A DNA stretch of 64,000 nt, from assembly GCF_016765795.1 (NCBI RefSeq), contig NZ_JAESVP010000006.1, positions 62,001-126,000 on the forward strand, written 5' to 3'. The DNA comes from Fuscibacter oryzae. GTDB lineage: Bacteria > Pseudomonadota > Alphaproteobacteria > Rhodobacterales > Rhodobacteraceae. Position 1 is the first letter of the stretch, and each line of letters opens with the position of its first letter. Of this stretch, positions 1 to 8,337 are shown piece after piece. The position numbers and the translations under genes are program-made. Under the pieces are notes generated by a model. The model made no database searches, was not told the origin of the DNA, and was given only the letters and a program-made list of their open reading frames with translations.

Positions 1-795
1 ACGCCCACCGTTCATGCCCCAACGCTGGGCGATGCCATTGACCGCTGGGACATTTCACGCACCGAAAGCGAGACGGTTCGCAATTTCTTCAAGGCCGCAC
101 CGGGTGGCGTGCCGACGCAGGTGGCCTTCAGCCAGTCGTCGCGCTGGGATGATCTGGATCTGGACCGTGAAAACGGCGTGATCCGTTCGGTCGATCATCC
201 GTTTTCCAAAGATGGCGGTCTGGCCGTGCTGAAAGGTAACATCGCGCTGGATGGCTGCATCGTGAAAACGGCGGGCGTCGATGAAAGCATCCTGAAGTTT
301 TCCGGCCCCGCCGTGGTTTACGAAAGCCAGGATGATGCCGTGAAAGGCGTTCTGGGCGGTGAGGTCAAGGCAGGCGATGTGGTGGTGATCCGCTACGAAG
401 GGCCAAAGGGCGGGCCGGGGATGCAGGAAATGCTGTATCCGACCAGCTACCTCAAGTCGCGCGGTCTGGGCAAAGCCTGCGCATTGGTGACCGATGGCCG
501 TTTTTCCGGCGGCACTTCGGGCTTGTCCATCGGCCATGCCAGCCCCGAGGCGGCGCAGGGCGGTGCCATCGGCCTTGTCCGTCAGGGTGACCTGATCGAG
601 ATCGACATTCCAAACCGCACGATCAATCTGGCGGTATCCGAAGCCGAACTTGCCACCCGCCGGGTCGAACAGGACCGTCTGGGATGGAAGCCCGCCCAGC
701 CGCGCAAGCGCAATGTGACCACCGCGCTGAAAGCCTATGCCGCCTTTGCCGCCTCGGCCGACAAGGGCGCGGTGCGGATTCTGCCAGAGGCCTGA
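1..795 (+). CDS. ilvD: Dihydroxy-acid dehydratase, C-terminal part (gene runs off the left edge)
   Basis: Makes 2-keto acids from dihydroxy acids in branched-chain amino acid synthesis; the family uses an Fe-S cluster. The frame is open from base 1, so only the last 264 residues are present. They carry the conserved IlvD core in order: an [13 protein letters not shown] stretch, [46 protein letters not shown] and [15 protein letters not shown]. The TGA at 793-795 is followed by an inverted repeat. The gene is the chromosomal left neighbour of the tRNA-inserted island and reads toward it. Family assignment is near certain; the N-terminus and Fe-S ligands lie outside the window. Confidence 0.97.
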   Translation, partial: TPTVHAPTLGDAIDRWDISRTESETVRNFFKAAPGGVPTQVAFSQSSRWDDLDLDRENGVIRSVDHPFSKDGGLAVLKGNIALDGCIVKTAGVDESILKFSGPAVVYESQDDAVKGVLGGEVKAGDVVVIRYEGPKGGPGMQEMLYPTSYLKSRGLGKACALVTDGRFSGGTSGLSIGHASPEAAQGGAIGLVRQGDLIEIDIPNRTINLAVSEAELATRRVEQDRLGWKPAQPRKRNVTTALKAYAAFAASADKGAVRILPEA

Positions 796-810
796 CCTTT
801 CTGCGGATCA

Positions 811-859
811 GCCAGCACCGCATGGCTTGGCCGTCAGGGCCGTGTCAGGCGGTGCTGGC
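811..859 (+). terminator. Inverted repeat downstream of ilvD, possible terminator
   Basis: Perfect 11-bp arms (GCCAGCACCGC at 811-821 and GCGGTGCTGGC at 849-859) separated by 27 bases, 16 bases after the ilvD stop. There is no T-run after it, so it may be a Rho-dependent or RNA-stabilising hairpin rather than an intrinsic terminator. Confidence 0.5.
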
Positions 860-919
860 ATATGATCGAACCAAAAGCACAGATCGCCGGGGGAAACTGC
901 ACGGCGATCCGATTGAGCA

Positions 920-942
920 AAAGCAGGGCAGAGCGTCTGCCC
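920..942 (-). terminator. Probable terminator of the ancestral tRNA-Thr transcript
   Basis: GGGCAGA-GCG-TCTGCCC is a perfect 7-bp stem with a 3-base loop at 926-942. Read on the minus strand it is followed by TGCTTTTGC. It lies about 85 bases beyond the CCA end of the left half-tRNA (1025), where a terminator for the original leftward tRNA-Thr transcript would be expected. The role is inferred. Confidence 0.45.
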
Positions 943-1024
943 GCCACAACATGTGCCTATTCAGGATTGGTCTGCCTGATATCGGTCAGCCCCGAAAGAA
1001 AAGCCACCAACCCGTCGGGATCAG

Positions 1025-1070
1025 TGGTGCCGCTGAAGGGACTCGAACCCCCGACCCCATCATTACGAAT
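1025..1070 (-). pseudogene. 3' half of the disrupted chromosomal tRNA-Thr(CGU), attL side
   Basis: On the minus strand this reads from the anticodon loop (ATTCGTAA) through the anticodon 3' arm, the T arm (GGGTTCGAGTCCC) and the acceptor 3' strand CAGCGGC to discriminator A and encoded CCA. It has no 5' half next to it. The acceptor strand pairs perfectly with GCCGCTG of the fragment at 18526-18563, and joining the two at the shared core gives a 76-base tRNA. It does not pair fully with the intact tRNA at 18353-18428, whose 5' strand is GCCGGTG. So these are the two parts of one gene split by the island. Confidence 0.9.
1063..1070. repeat. attL core, TTACGAAT
   Basis: Direct copy of 18526-18533. 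The adjacent bases differ on the two sides (A before the left core, C before the right core; T after the left core, G after the right core), which limits the shared crossover segment to 8 bp. Predicted attP after excision is right-end element sequence, the core, then left-end element sequence; predicted attB is the intact tRNA-Thr gene. Confidence 0.8.
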
Positions 1071-1220
1071 TGTTTTCCTAAGCAATATCAATGGATTGCA
1101 GCGCGACTGACAGCGTTGCAGCAACCATCACAACGCCTTGGCAGGCCTCGTCTTTCCCGAACTTCAGGCTTGCACGCCGTTGGACACCGCTGGGCCGCAC
1201 CGCATGGCGCTTCCATACTA

Positions 1221-1250
1221 TGGCCCTACAGATTTTCGTTTGCCCTACTA
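1221..1250. repeat. Left candidate integrase arm-type sites and the gene-free left end of the island
   Basis: TGGCCCTACA at 1221-1230 and TGCCCTACTA at 1241-1250, 20 bp apart. They share GCCCTAC with the paired TGGCCCTACT copies at the right end (18443-18463). Tyrosine integrases of the lambda type bind short arm repeats beside the core, so these are candidate arm sites. The rest of 1071-1469 holds no convincing gene; open frames here overlap the half-tRNA or lack ribosome-binding sites. Confidence 0.5.
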
Positions 1251-1469
1251 AAACTCGAGGGGTCAAACCGGCAGCTTCTATTTGCTTTAGCTGGCTGGTC
1301 CCGCGCTCTCTACGCTGCCTTGCCCCCACCCCACCCCATCAACGGGCCGCTCAGAACCCAGCTGGCAGGCCGCCCTCCAGTGGACCCCTCTGTGGCGCAT
1401 CTGTGATCCTTCTTGAACTGGCACCCCCGCCAATGCACTGTTCCGTCACGACACCAGGAGGCCAACGCT

Positions 1470-3362
1470 TTGCAGACAGACGATTTTTCTATTGAAACCA
1501 TTTTGGCCGAAAGCCGTCGCTTCATGGTTCCGCTGTATCAGCGGAAGTACCAGTGGGCTGATGATCGCCTTACACCTTTTTGGGATGATGTCGAAGCAAA
1601 GGCGACGGAAGTGCTCGAAGGCAACAGTCGCTTCCAGCACTACATGGGCGCGCTCATCCTCTCGCCCCTTGGGGAAGGATCGCAGATCGGCATCACACCG
1701 CGAATGCAGATCGTAGATGGTCAACAGCGGCTGACCACGTTTCAGCTGTTCCTTGCGGCACTCAGAGAAATAGCGAGAGAAAACGAACTGCCAGAAGTCA
1801 TTGAGCAGGTGAATGGATACCTTTTCAACGTTCCACGATCAAAAGACACTGACCCTCTCGTCAGGTTCAAGCTGACACCGACGCCATCCGACCGCGAGGT
1901 CTTCCACGACATCATCGACAGCCCTTACCGGGAGGTGCGGATCAAGTACAACCGGTACTACTGGGGCGGTGGGGTGCCAAAGAACACGCCCGTTCGTGCA
2001 CTGCGCGCCTATGTCTTGTTCCTTAATTTCATCAGACAATTTGCACTGACCGGTCCCACGGATGTGCAGCGGGAGGAAGAAGACGGCGACGAACCGAAGT
2101 CTACCGAACGCGCGCCCAAGGAACTGATCGAACAGCGCCTCGACGCTCTGCTACGTGCCGTCCTCGCACAGATGAAGCTGGTCGTTATTACGCTTGGTGA
2201 AGGCGATGATGCACAGGTCATCTTTCAGTCGCTGAATTCGCAGGGGCTACCGTTGCTGGCCATGGATCTTGTCCGCAACAACATTTTTCATCGTGCGGAA
2301 AGGCAAAGCGCTTCAACTGAGGAACTGTACAAGGAGCTGTGGGACCCGTTCGACGATTACTGGTGGAAGGAGAACGCACCGAACGCGAGACCGATGCGAC
2401 CTCGGATCGACCATTTCTTGGCTCATGTTCTTGCCGCTGAAACCGGGGCTTCAATCGCCATGCGTGAGTTGTATTCGGAGTACCGAGCGTTTGCGACGCC
2501 ACGCGGTAAACCGCGCTTCCCAGATGTCGAAGATGAACTCAAATTGTTGCAAAGACACGCGCCCATCTACGAAACGCTAGAAGGCAGAAAGAGTGCTAAC
2601 CCGACGATGGCATGGTTGGGTCGAAAGCTGGCGACGTGGCAACTAACGACGGCCTACCCGGTGATGATGCAAGTAGCGCAGGCTGGCCTGCCAGAAGCCG
2701 AACAGGATCGGATCGCACGGCTCATCTATTCATATGTGGTTCGCCGCGCGGTCTGTGAAATGACCAACAAGAACCTGAACAAGCTGTTTCAGGCAATTTC
2801 TCAGCGTTTCTATGAAGATACGCCTTCCTATGACCTGCTTCGTACCTTCTTCCTCAGCAGATCAGGAGAAAGCTCCCGCTTCCCAAACGACGACGAGTTC
2901 AAACGCGCCATTCTGACAAAGCCTGTCTACCGAAACGCACCCGGCGAAAGGAACAAGGACATCCTGTGGGAGCTTGAACTTGCAAGCCGGTCAAAGTTTT
3001 CTGAGACGGTGGCCAGACCTAGCGGCCTGTGGACAGAGCATGTTCTTCCGGTGTCATGGAATGAGGATTGGCCCTACGCAGAAGGCGATTTTGTGGCTAG
3101 GGGTTCCGCTGACCCAAGGGCTGATGCACGGGATGCATTGCTGCAAACCTTGGGAAACTTGACCCTCATCACTGGTGCGCTGAATATCTCTTCGGGCAAC
3201 AAAGGGTTCATGCAGAAGCGCGAGAAGTTCGAGGAGCACACATCCTTGTTCTTGAACAAGTGGTTCACCAAACGAACAGCCTGGACCGAAGTAGATATCA
3301 AAGAACGCGGCGAGCATCTTGCGGAGAAGGCTGTATTGATCTGGCCCAGCCCGGAAGTCTGA
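1470..3362 (+). CDS. DUF262 and DUF1524 domain protein, GmrSD-like type IV restriction candidate
   Basis: Protein of 630 residues. The N-terminal part has the DUF262 (GmrS-type, ParB-like fold) signatures: VPLYQRKYQW near residue 20 and IVDGQQRLTT near residue 70. The C-terminal part has a DUF1524 HNH-like motif: EHVLPVSWN, then TLGNLTLI and N..SGNKGF. In this family the N-terminal part binds or hydrolyses nucleotide and the C-terminal part cuts DNA, often phage DNA with modified bases. That role is family knowledge, not shown here. Start chosen at TTG 1470 because AGGAGG lies 8 bases upstream; an earlier TTG at 1413 lacks one. It is the first gene inside attL and stands alone, pointing inward. 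Confidence 0.85.
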   Translation: MQTDDFSIETILAESRRFMVPLYQRKYQWADDRLTPFWDDVEAKATEVLEGNSRFQHYMGALILSPLGEGSQIGITPRMQIVDGQQRLTTFQLFLAALREIARENELPEVIEQVNGYLFNVPRSKDTDPLVRFKLTPTPSDREVFHDIIDSPYREVRIKYNRYYWGGGVPKNTPVRALRAYVLFLNFIRQFALTGPTDVQREEEDGDEPKSTERAPKELIEQRLDALLRAVLAQMKLVVITLGEGDDAQVIFQSLNSQGLPLLAMDLVRNNIFHRAERQSASTEELYKELWDPFDDYWWKENAPNARPMRPRIDHFLAHVLAAETGASIAMRELYSEYRAFATPRGKPRFPDVEDELKLLQRHAPIYETLEGRKSANPTMAWLGRKLATWQLTTAYPVMMQVAQAGLPEAEQDRIARLIYSYVVRRAVCEMTNKNLNKLFQAISQRFYEDTPSYDLLRTFFLSRSGESSRFPNDDEFKRAILTKPVYRNAPGERNKDILWELELASRSKFSETVARPSGLWTEHVLPVSWNEDWPYAEGDFVARGSADPRADARDALLQTLGNLTLITGALNISSGNKGFMQKREKFEEHTSLFLNKWFTKRTAWTEVDIKERGEHLAEKAVLIWPSPEV

Positions 3363-3419
3363 TCACTTCTAGAATGTAATCGAACGGTTAGAAGCGGGCC
3401 ATAACAGCCCGCCTCTAGG

Positions 3420-3557
3420 TTACTTGCGCTTGCGGTCCGGTGCTTGGGTAAGCGCCGAAGCCGCCACGCTCTTCACGGCCTTCGGTGTCTTGGGGTTGGC
3501 CAACAGCTTGGCGGCCTTGGAAGCAACCCGGCGCGATGTGCTTTCGTTCTTTGCCAT
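3420..3557 (-). CDS. Small basic protein of unknown function (45 aa)
   Basis: ATG at 3557, TAA at 3420-3422, preceded by an AAGGGGGA ribosome-binding site. The protein starts MAKNESTSRRVASKAAK and ends APDRKRK; it is rich in Lys, Arg, Ala and Ser with little hydrophobic content, and has the pattern NPKTPKAVKSVAASALTQ in its middle. It begins 12 bases after the upstream small gene stops, so the two are probably one transcript. The lysine-rich repeated pattern suggests nucleic-acid binding, but no function is known to me. I recall similar short proteins from mobile regions of proteobacteria, an unverified impression. Confidence 0.7.
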   Translation of the reverse strand: MAKNESTSRRVASKAAKLLANPKTPKAVKSVAASALTQAPDRKRK

Positions 3558-3569
3558 CACACATCCCCC

Positions 3570-3755
3570 TTACGCGTACTGGATCAGCGTCCAAGTCACC
3601 GCTTTCCCGCCATAGGGCGGCATGCGGTTCCCCTTGGCGATGGGAGCGGTAGTGCTGGGGGTTCCGACGACCTTCCATACACCGCTTTCCGGGCAGGCCT
3701 CACCAGTCTTTGCTGTCGTGCCGAGAGGGGCACGGGTCTTCGCTGCGTAGTTCAC
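3570..3755 (-). CDS. Small YjzC-like protein (61 aa)
   Basis: Starts MNYAAKTRAPLGTTAKTGEA and ends AVTWTLIQYA. The central GEACPESGVWKVVG followed by APIAKGNRMPPYGG resembles the short YjzC-type beta-rich domain, in which a glycine-proline-rich stretch surrounds small hydrophobic strands. It is first in a two-gene minus-strand unit with the 45-aa protein, behind a good promoter (3806-3834) facing the XRE-ImmA pair. Its position opposite a repressor gene suggests regulation by that repressor. Function unknown; the YjzC resemblance is judged by eye. Confidence 0.6.
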   Translation of the reverse strand: MNYAAKTRAPLGTTAKTGEACPESGVWKVVGTPSTTAPIAKGNRMPPYGGKAVTWTLIQYA

Positions 3756-3805
3756 GATAGGTCTCCTTATGCTCCGGCGTCCGTGTTTGGCTAGCCGGTT
3801 TCGTA

Positions 3806-3834
3806 TAGATAGATCGAACGCTTCACTTCGTCAA
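3806..3834 (-). promoter_or_regulatory. Sigma-70-type promoter of the two small genes
   Basis: On the minus strand, -35 TTGACG (3829-3834), a 17-bp spacer, -10 TATCTA (3806-3811). It points toward the gene starting at 3755 and is the best-looking promoter in the left part of the island. Confidence 0.6.
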
Positions 3835-3838
3835 CCCA

Positions 3839-3860
3839 TGTGGTATGATTGCGTATCACA
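3839..3860. promoter_or_regulatory. Candidate operator between the XRE regulator and the small genes
   Basis: Imperfect inverted repeat TGTGGTA-N8-TATCACA with one mismatch between arms. It lies directly upstream of the minus-strand -35 box and about 57 bases before the XRE start, where a self-regulating repressor would be expected to bind. On the plus strand TATGAT inside it could serve as a -10. Binding is inferred. Confidence 0.4.
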
Positions 3861-3916
3861 CGACCTTACGGCGCATCTCTCGGCGGTGCGCCGTTATGAT
3901 TCTGGGAGGAAGACTC

Positions 3917-4252
3917 ATGTCGTTTGCCACGAGGCTGAACCAGCTTAGGCTTCGCAAAGGTCAATCATTACAAGATGTTGCTGATGCCATAGGCGTATCG
4001 AAGACCCATATTTGGGAGTTGGAGAAAGGGCGCAGCGACAACCCTTCGCTGGAAATGCTCACCAAGCTCGCGAACCACTTTGGAGTGACCATCCGAAGCT
4101 TGGTCGGTGAAGACCCCGAATCGTCAGAAGACGAAAAACTAGCGATGATGTTCCGGCAGGCTGGTGAACTAGGGCCAAACGACCGCGCTGTACTGGAAGA
4201 CATGATCCGTTCAATGGTTGCGAGGAATCAGAAGCGTGGCGCTGAAAATTGA
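3917..4252 (+). CDS. XRE-family helix-turn-helix regulator
   Basis: 111 residues starting MSFATRLNQLRLRKGQSLQD. Residues about 8-62 form an HTH_3 domain (GQSLQDVADAIGVSKTHIWE, then LEKGRSDNPSLEMLTKLA). The C-terminal tail is acidic then basic and probably mediates dimerisation or contact with the protease. Start chosen at ATG 3917 because GGGAGGA sits 6-12 bases upstream; the open frame extends to 3845 without a site. Its stop overlaps the next gene, an ImmA/IrrE protease. Such pairs act as repressor plus antirepressor protease in ICEBs1 and Deinococcus, so this protein likely represses the divergent small genes and perhaps other island functions until cleaved. Confidence 0.88.
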   Translation: MSFATRLNQLRLRKGQSLQDVADAIGVSKTHIWELEKGRSDNPSLEMLTKLANHFGVTIRSLVGEDPESSEDEKLAMMFRQAGELGPNDRAVLEDMIRSMVARNQKRGAEN

Positions 4253-5111
4253 AAGAATGGAAATTGACGATGCAGGCGCGAATCCAAAGAAACTGGCAGA
4301 GTCCATCGTAAAGCAGCTTCCACCCGGAACACAGGCGGTACCAGTGAGGGAGATCGCTAAGGCGATTGATATCTATGAAATCCGTGAAGCTGTACTCGAT
4401 GGGCTAGAAGGCGGCCTAATCGTTCCTGAGAACAAGGCCAACGGCGCGATCTTGGTACACGCTGATCGGCCTGAGACCCGCAAGCGCTACACTATCGCCC
4501 ATGAGATTGGCCACTATGTGAACCCAAACCACCGCGCCGGTAGCCCGGAGGGCTTTAGGTGCTCGCGCAAAGATATGGCTATCCACTCGGCAAAAGCGGG
4601 CGATAGGCACGCAAAGATGGAAGCCGAGGCCAATCTGTTTGCGGCTGAACTGCTGATGCCGGACTCCTACGTGAAGTCTTTCATGCGACGCAGAGTAGGT
4701 GCCAACCTCGACCATGTTATCGCAATGGCTGAGTGGTTTGAGGTAAGCAAGGAGGCGGCAGCACGTCGTTACATTTCAAAGTTGGAGACACCAGCTGCAA
4801 TTGTCTTCTCGTGCAATGGTCACATTCGGTACATCCAACCCAACAGCACTTTCCCTAGGATGTCACTTTGGAACGGTGCGCCTGTTCCCGATGGCTCCCT
4901 GTCTGCTACTAGCCGTGCGGCAATTGGCACGGTAACTGACACCGTTGAGATACAAGGACACATTTGGCTTGAACGCTCTGCAGGACTGTCATTGGGCGAG
5001 CAGACCGTTGCCCAGCAGAATGGCTATCGCATGACGCTGTTGACGGTTGAGCAATTGGAGGCTGATGGAGAGGAAGAAGAGGAAAACTGGCAAGCACCAC
5101 GCTTCAGGTGA
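4236..5111 (+). CDS. ImmA/IrrE family metallo-endopeptidase
   Basis: 291 residues with the zinc motif HEIGH (His89, Glu90, His93 counted from the GTG at 4236), followed by EAEANLFAAELLMP, which supplies the third ligand region. This is the ImmA/IrrE (COG2856) signature; family members cleave partner XRE repressors after DNA damage or other signals. GTG 4236 is preceded by GAGGA at a 9-base distance and overlaps the XRE gene by 17 bases, so translation is probably coupled. A TTG at 4218 is an alternative start. The last 100 residues are not recognisable and could be a sensor part; the C-terminus has an acidic EEEEE run. It converges on the type I operon, whose last gene ends at 5245. Confidence 0.9.
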   Translation: MALKIERMEIDDAGANPKKLAESIVKQLPPGTQAVPVREIAKAIDIYEIREAVLDGLEGGLIVPENKANGAILVHADRPETRKRYTIAHEIGHYVNPNHRAGSPEGFRCSRKDMAIHSAKAGDRHAKMEAEANLFAAELLMPDSYVKSFMRRRVGANLDHVIAMAEWFEVSKEAAARRYISKLETPAAIVFSCNGHIRYIQPNSTFPRMSLWNGAPVPDGSLSATSRAAIGTVTDTVEIQGHIWLERSAGLSLGEQTVAQQNGYRMTLLTVEQLEADGEEEEENWQAPRFR

Positions 5112-5244
5112 CACCAGATTACTTGATAACTCTTTACCCACCGATCTTGCTGTACGGTCCTTGTCCGCGCGCGTGAGGAACGAGTTTGCTTCCGCGGCTT
5201 CGATCTTTGCCCGATATTTGCCCCCCCAGCGTTGATCCCCTCCC

Positions 5245-8200
5245 CTATATATCATCCACTCTGGCACCAGCGCTATTCTTTCGATTTACTCGATTGAAGA
5301 TTTCTCTTGCTAAGTGCTCATGGGCCGCCGAACGAAAATCCTTATCTGTCATGACCCGTGAAAAGATTTCGTCATTCCCTTCCATTCGGTCAATGAATAA
5401 CTCATCAAGCATCCGTTCCAAGTAGGATGAAAAATTTGCCAGATTGTTCGCTTTGGCTGCTTCGACGATCTTCTCATCTTCTTGTGCGCTTGCGCTGATC
5501 TGGTCAAAGAAAAGCTGATCGGCTTCGGTAAAATCTGTTCCGAAACGCTCATTCAGTTTACTGATTAGGCTTGAGAGGATCACCTCATCATCCGGCGTCC
5601 GAGCTGTCCCAACGTCGGTAGGTCCCTTCAGGGGATCGGCTTCGCCATCCCTGAGGTCGATGGAGCCCTCAGTCATCTGCTGGAGCCGGAAGTATCGAAG
5701 CGCAACTTCATCATCCAGCACAAACGCCTTTCCGTCACCCGGAGGCGGAAGCTTGGAAAGCAGATTGCGCACGAAGGCGTACAGCTTCTCAAGCTCACTG
5801 TCTTGATAAGGGATGATCTGCGAAAGGAACGCATAGAGATTTCGGTAGGCGGTAAGCTGACCCCGAAACTCGTCTTGCTCTACTTCCTCACGTTCGACGA
5901 ACCTCTGCACTACAGCATCAAGAACGGCATTCATCAAGCGATGGTCGGTGGCCGAGTGGTCGCGTCGTTTTCGATACCAAACCTCTGCAAAGCCATTCAC
6001 GTCCGCAGGCGCAAAGATGGCCCAGCTAAGGAGCTTATGCTGTAATTCTGACAACCTGTGCGGGTCTGCGTTTTCGCCTATGGGTGTCGTTTCGTAATAG
6101 GGTTTGAATGCCTTGAAGATATCCTCTTCCTCGTTGGCAAAATCCAGCACGAAGGTTCGTGCCTTGCCCGGTGCCATCCGGTTGAGCCGGGATAGCGTCT
6201 GAACCGCCTGCACCCCAGCCAATCGCTTAACCACATACATCGTCTGCAAAAGGGGCTGATCGAAGCCGGTTTGATATTTTTCAGCGACGAGAAGAACGCG
6301 ATAGTCGTCGCGCTCGAACGTTTCGGGCAATTCGCTTTCAGCAAGCCCATCATTCATCGACACTTCGGTGTATGTCGCTCCTGGATCTTCTGGGTCTTCC
6401 ACCGTCCCAGAGAATGCGACCAGCGAACGAATACCGGTATACCCGTGATCCTTCACGTACTTGTCGAACGCTAACTTGTACTTCACGGCAGCAAGGCGCG
6501 ATCCGGTGACCACCATCGCTTTGGCGCGACCTCCTAGCTCGTGCATGACGTAAAGCCTGAAATGCTCAACGATCACAGACACGACTTGTTCGATGTTTAC
6601 TGGGTGAAGCTCCAAATACCGGCCCAGTGCCTTCGCGGCCTTCTTGCGGGGCACTTCTGGATCGTTTTCCACCTGCTTTATCAGGCCAAAGAAACGCTTG
6701 TAGGTGGTGTAGTTCTTAAGAACATCCATGATGAAGCCCTCTTCGATGGCCTGCCTCATGGTGTATTCGTGGAACGGAGACGTGCCGGATGGTCCCGGTT
6801 CGTCAAACAAAACCTTCGTTTTGAACTTTGGTGTCGCGGTGAAGGCAAAGAAACTCAGGTTCGGCTGGCGCGCACGCTTCAGAGACTCGCGCAGGAGAGC
6901 TGCTTTTGCGTCTTCTGAAAGGTCATCATCCTCTTCCTCAGTCAGCTGCGCCGCAATCGCGGCCTCAATGCCATCCTTGTTCAGCATGCCCTTGAGCGCA
7001 GTCGCAGTCTCGCCGCTTTGGGACGAATGGGCCTCGTCCACGATCACCGCAAACCGTTTGCCCGCTGTGTCGATCTTTACCCCGGTGCCCTTCTTTTCCA
7101 GCGTAGAAAGTGCCTGCGATATGAACGGAAACTTCTGGATGGTGGTGATGATGATCGGCGTGCCGTTGGAGAGTGCGCGGGCGAGTTGTTGCGTGTCCTC
7201 GTCGATCTTTTCGACCACGCCGGTCTTGTGCTCGAACTGGTAGATGGTGTTCTGCAACTGCTGGTCCAGCACCCGACGATCCGTGATCACGATGACAGAG
7301 TTGAAAACCTTCTCATCGGCGTTGCTGTGCAGACTCGCTAGCCTGTGTGCCAGCCATGCAATGGAATTGGATTTCCCCGAACCCGCCGAATGCTGGACGA
7401 GGTAGTTGTGGCCTGACCCGTGCCCCTTCGCATGGGTCACCAGCGCCCGAACAGCGTCAAGCTGGTGGTAGCGCGGAAAGACCATCGTTTCCTTCTGGAT
7501 GGTCCGCACACCCTTATCGGTCTTGACCTGTTTCTCCTTCACTTCGAGGTGCATGAAGCGCTGCAGAATATCGAGGAGGCTGTCAGCCTGTAGCACCTCG
7601 TCCCACAGGTAATGTGTTTTCCAGTTGCCGGGCACAGGCGGGTTGCCTGCACCGTGGTTGTGGCCCCGGTTGAACGGCAGGAAAACGGTCTCCTTGCCCT
7701 TGAGGCGGGTGGTCATCCACGCTTCGTCCGGGTCCACGGCGAAATGCACGAGTGCGCGCTTCTTGAAGGCGAAGAGAAGATCTCGGTCGTCCCGGTCATG
7801 CATATACTGGGTGATCGCATCCGCTGCCCGCTGGCCGGTAAGGGAGTTCTTCAACTCAGCCGTAACAACCGGCAGACCATTAATCGCAAGCGTCACATCT
7901 ATGATGCACCGCCGATTGCTGCCATCGGCCTTCCTCAAGACCGAGGTAAACGCAACCTGCCGTGTGATGGTCAGCCTGTTCTTTGCGTAGAGGGCAGCAG
8001 CGTCAGGGTTCATGGCCGAGTTCGGCCGGAAATGCGCCAGCCGGAGCGTCTTGCCGTAGCATTTGAACCCATGCCGCAGCACATGCAGCGTGCCCTTAAG
8101 TTCAAGCTCCTTAGTCAGGTTGTCCAACACCACTGCGGCGGTCTTTTCGCCCAGCAGAGCTTCCAACTGGCTCCACTTTGCACCCTGACTGTCCTTGAGA

Positions 8201-8334
8201 AAGCCCGTCACATCTTCGGGGAAAAGAGCCAAGGTTTCGTCGTAGGCGGTAGGCTGGCGCTTCTCGTAACCACCTGCACCAACAAGCCCAGCTTCTATAG
8301 CGGTTTCAAAATCGCGTTCTGTATGTCCGGACAC
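5245..8334 (-). CDS. hsdR: Type I restriction enzyme, R (HsdR) subunit
   Basis: 1029 residues. The N-terminal PD-(D/E)XK nuclease is visible as IIDVTLAINGLPVVTAELKN (Asp146, Glu160, Lys162). The motor follows: Walker A SAGSGKS near residue 316, TDRRVLDQQLQ, DEAH at about 433, FFAFTATPK, and a C-terminal helicase lobe (LLVAEKYQTGFDQPLLQTMY). In the HsdR2M2S complex it translocates DNA and cuts at a distance from the site. GTG start at 8334 with GGAG 9 bases upstream, lying inside the end of the preceding gene. It is last in hsdM-hsdS-X-hsdR. All catalytic residues are present, so it should be active. Confidence 0.95.
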   Translation of the reverse strand: MSGHTERDFETAIEAGLVGAGGYEKRQPTAYDETLALFPEDVTGFLKDSQGAKWSQLEALLGEKTAAVVLDNLTKELELKGTLHVLRHGFKCYGKTLRLAHFRPNSAMNPDAAALYAKNRLTITRQVAFTSVLRKADGSNRRCIIDVTLAINGLPVVTAELKNSLTGQRAADAITQYMHDRDDRDLLFAFKKRALVHFAVDPDEAWMTTRLKGKETVFLPFNRGHNHGAGNPPVPGNWKTHYLWDEVLQADSLLDILQRFMHLEVKEKQVKTDKGVRTIQKETMVFPRYHQLDAVRALVTHAKGHGSGHNYLVQHSAGSGKSNSIAWLAHRLASLHSNADEKVFNSVIVITDRRVLDQQLQNTIYQFEHKTGVVEKIDEDTQQLARALSNGTPIIITTIQKFPFISQALSTLEKKGTGVKIDTAGKRFAVIVDEAHSSQSGETATALKGMLNKDGIEAAIAAQLTEEEDDDLSEDAKAALLRESLKRARQPNLSFFAFTATPKFKTKVLFDEPGPSGTSPFHEYTMRQAIEEGFIMDVLKNYTTYKRFFGLIKQVENDPEVPRKKAAKALGRYLELHPVNIEQVVSVIVEHFRLYVMHELGGRAKAMVVTGSRLAAVKYKLAFDKYVKDHGYTGIRSLVAFSGTVEDPEDPGATYTEVSMNDGLAESELPETFERDDYRVLLVAEKYQTGFDQPLLQTMYVVKRLAGVQAVQTLSRLNRMAPGKARTFVLDFANEEEDIFKAFKPYYETTPIGENADPHRLSELQHKLLSWAIFAPADVNGFAEVWYRKRRDHSATDHRLMNAVLDAVVQRFVEREEVEQDEFRGQLTAYRNLYAFLSQIIPYQDSELEKLYAFVRNLLSKLPPPGDGKAFVLDDEVALRYFRLQQMTEGSIDLRDGEADPLKGPTDVGTARTPDDEVILSSLISKLNERFGTDFTEADQLFFDQISASAQEDEKIVEAAKANNLANFSSYLERMLDELFIDRMEGNDEIFSRVMTDKDFRSAAHEHLAREIFNRVNRKNSAGARVDDI

Positions 8335-8337
8335 TGG

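Noticed and set aside
862-1110. 82-codon open frame after ilvD
   Set aside because: It crosses the half-tRNA and the island boundary, has no ribosome-binding site and no recognisable sequence.
684-1406. 240-codon frame overlapping the end of ilvD
   Set aside because: Shadow of ilvD and the att region; Pro/Arg-rich composition typical of a wrong frame.
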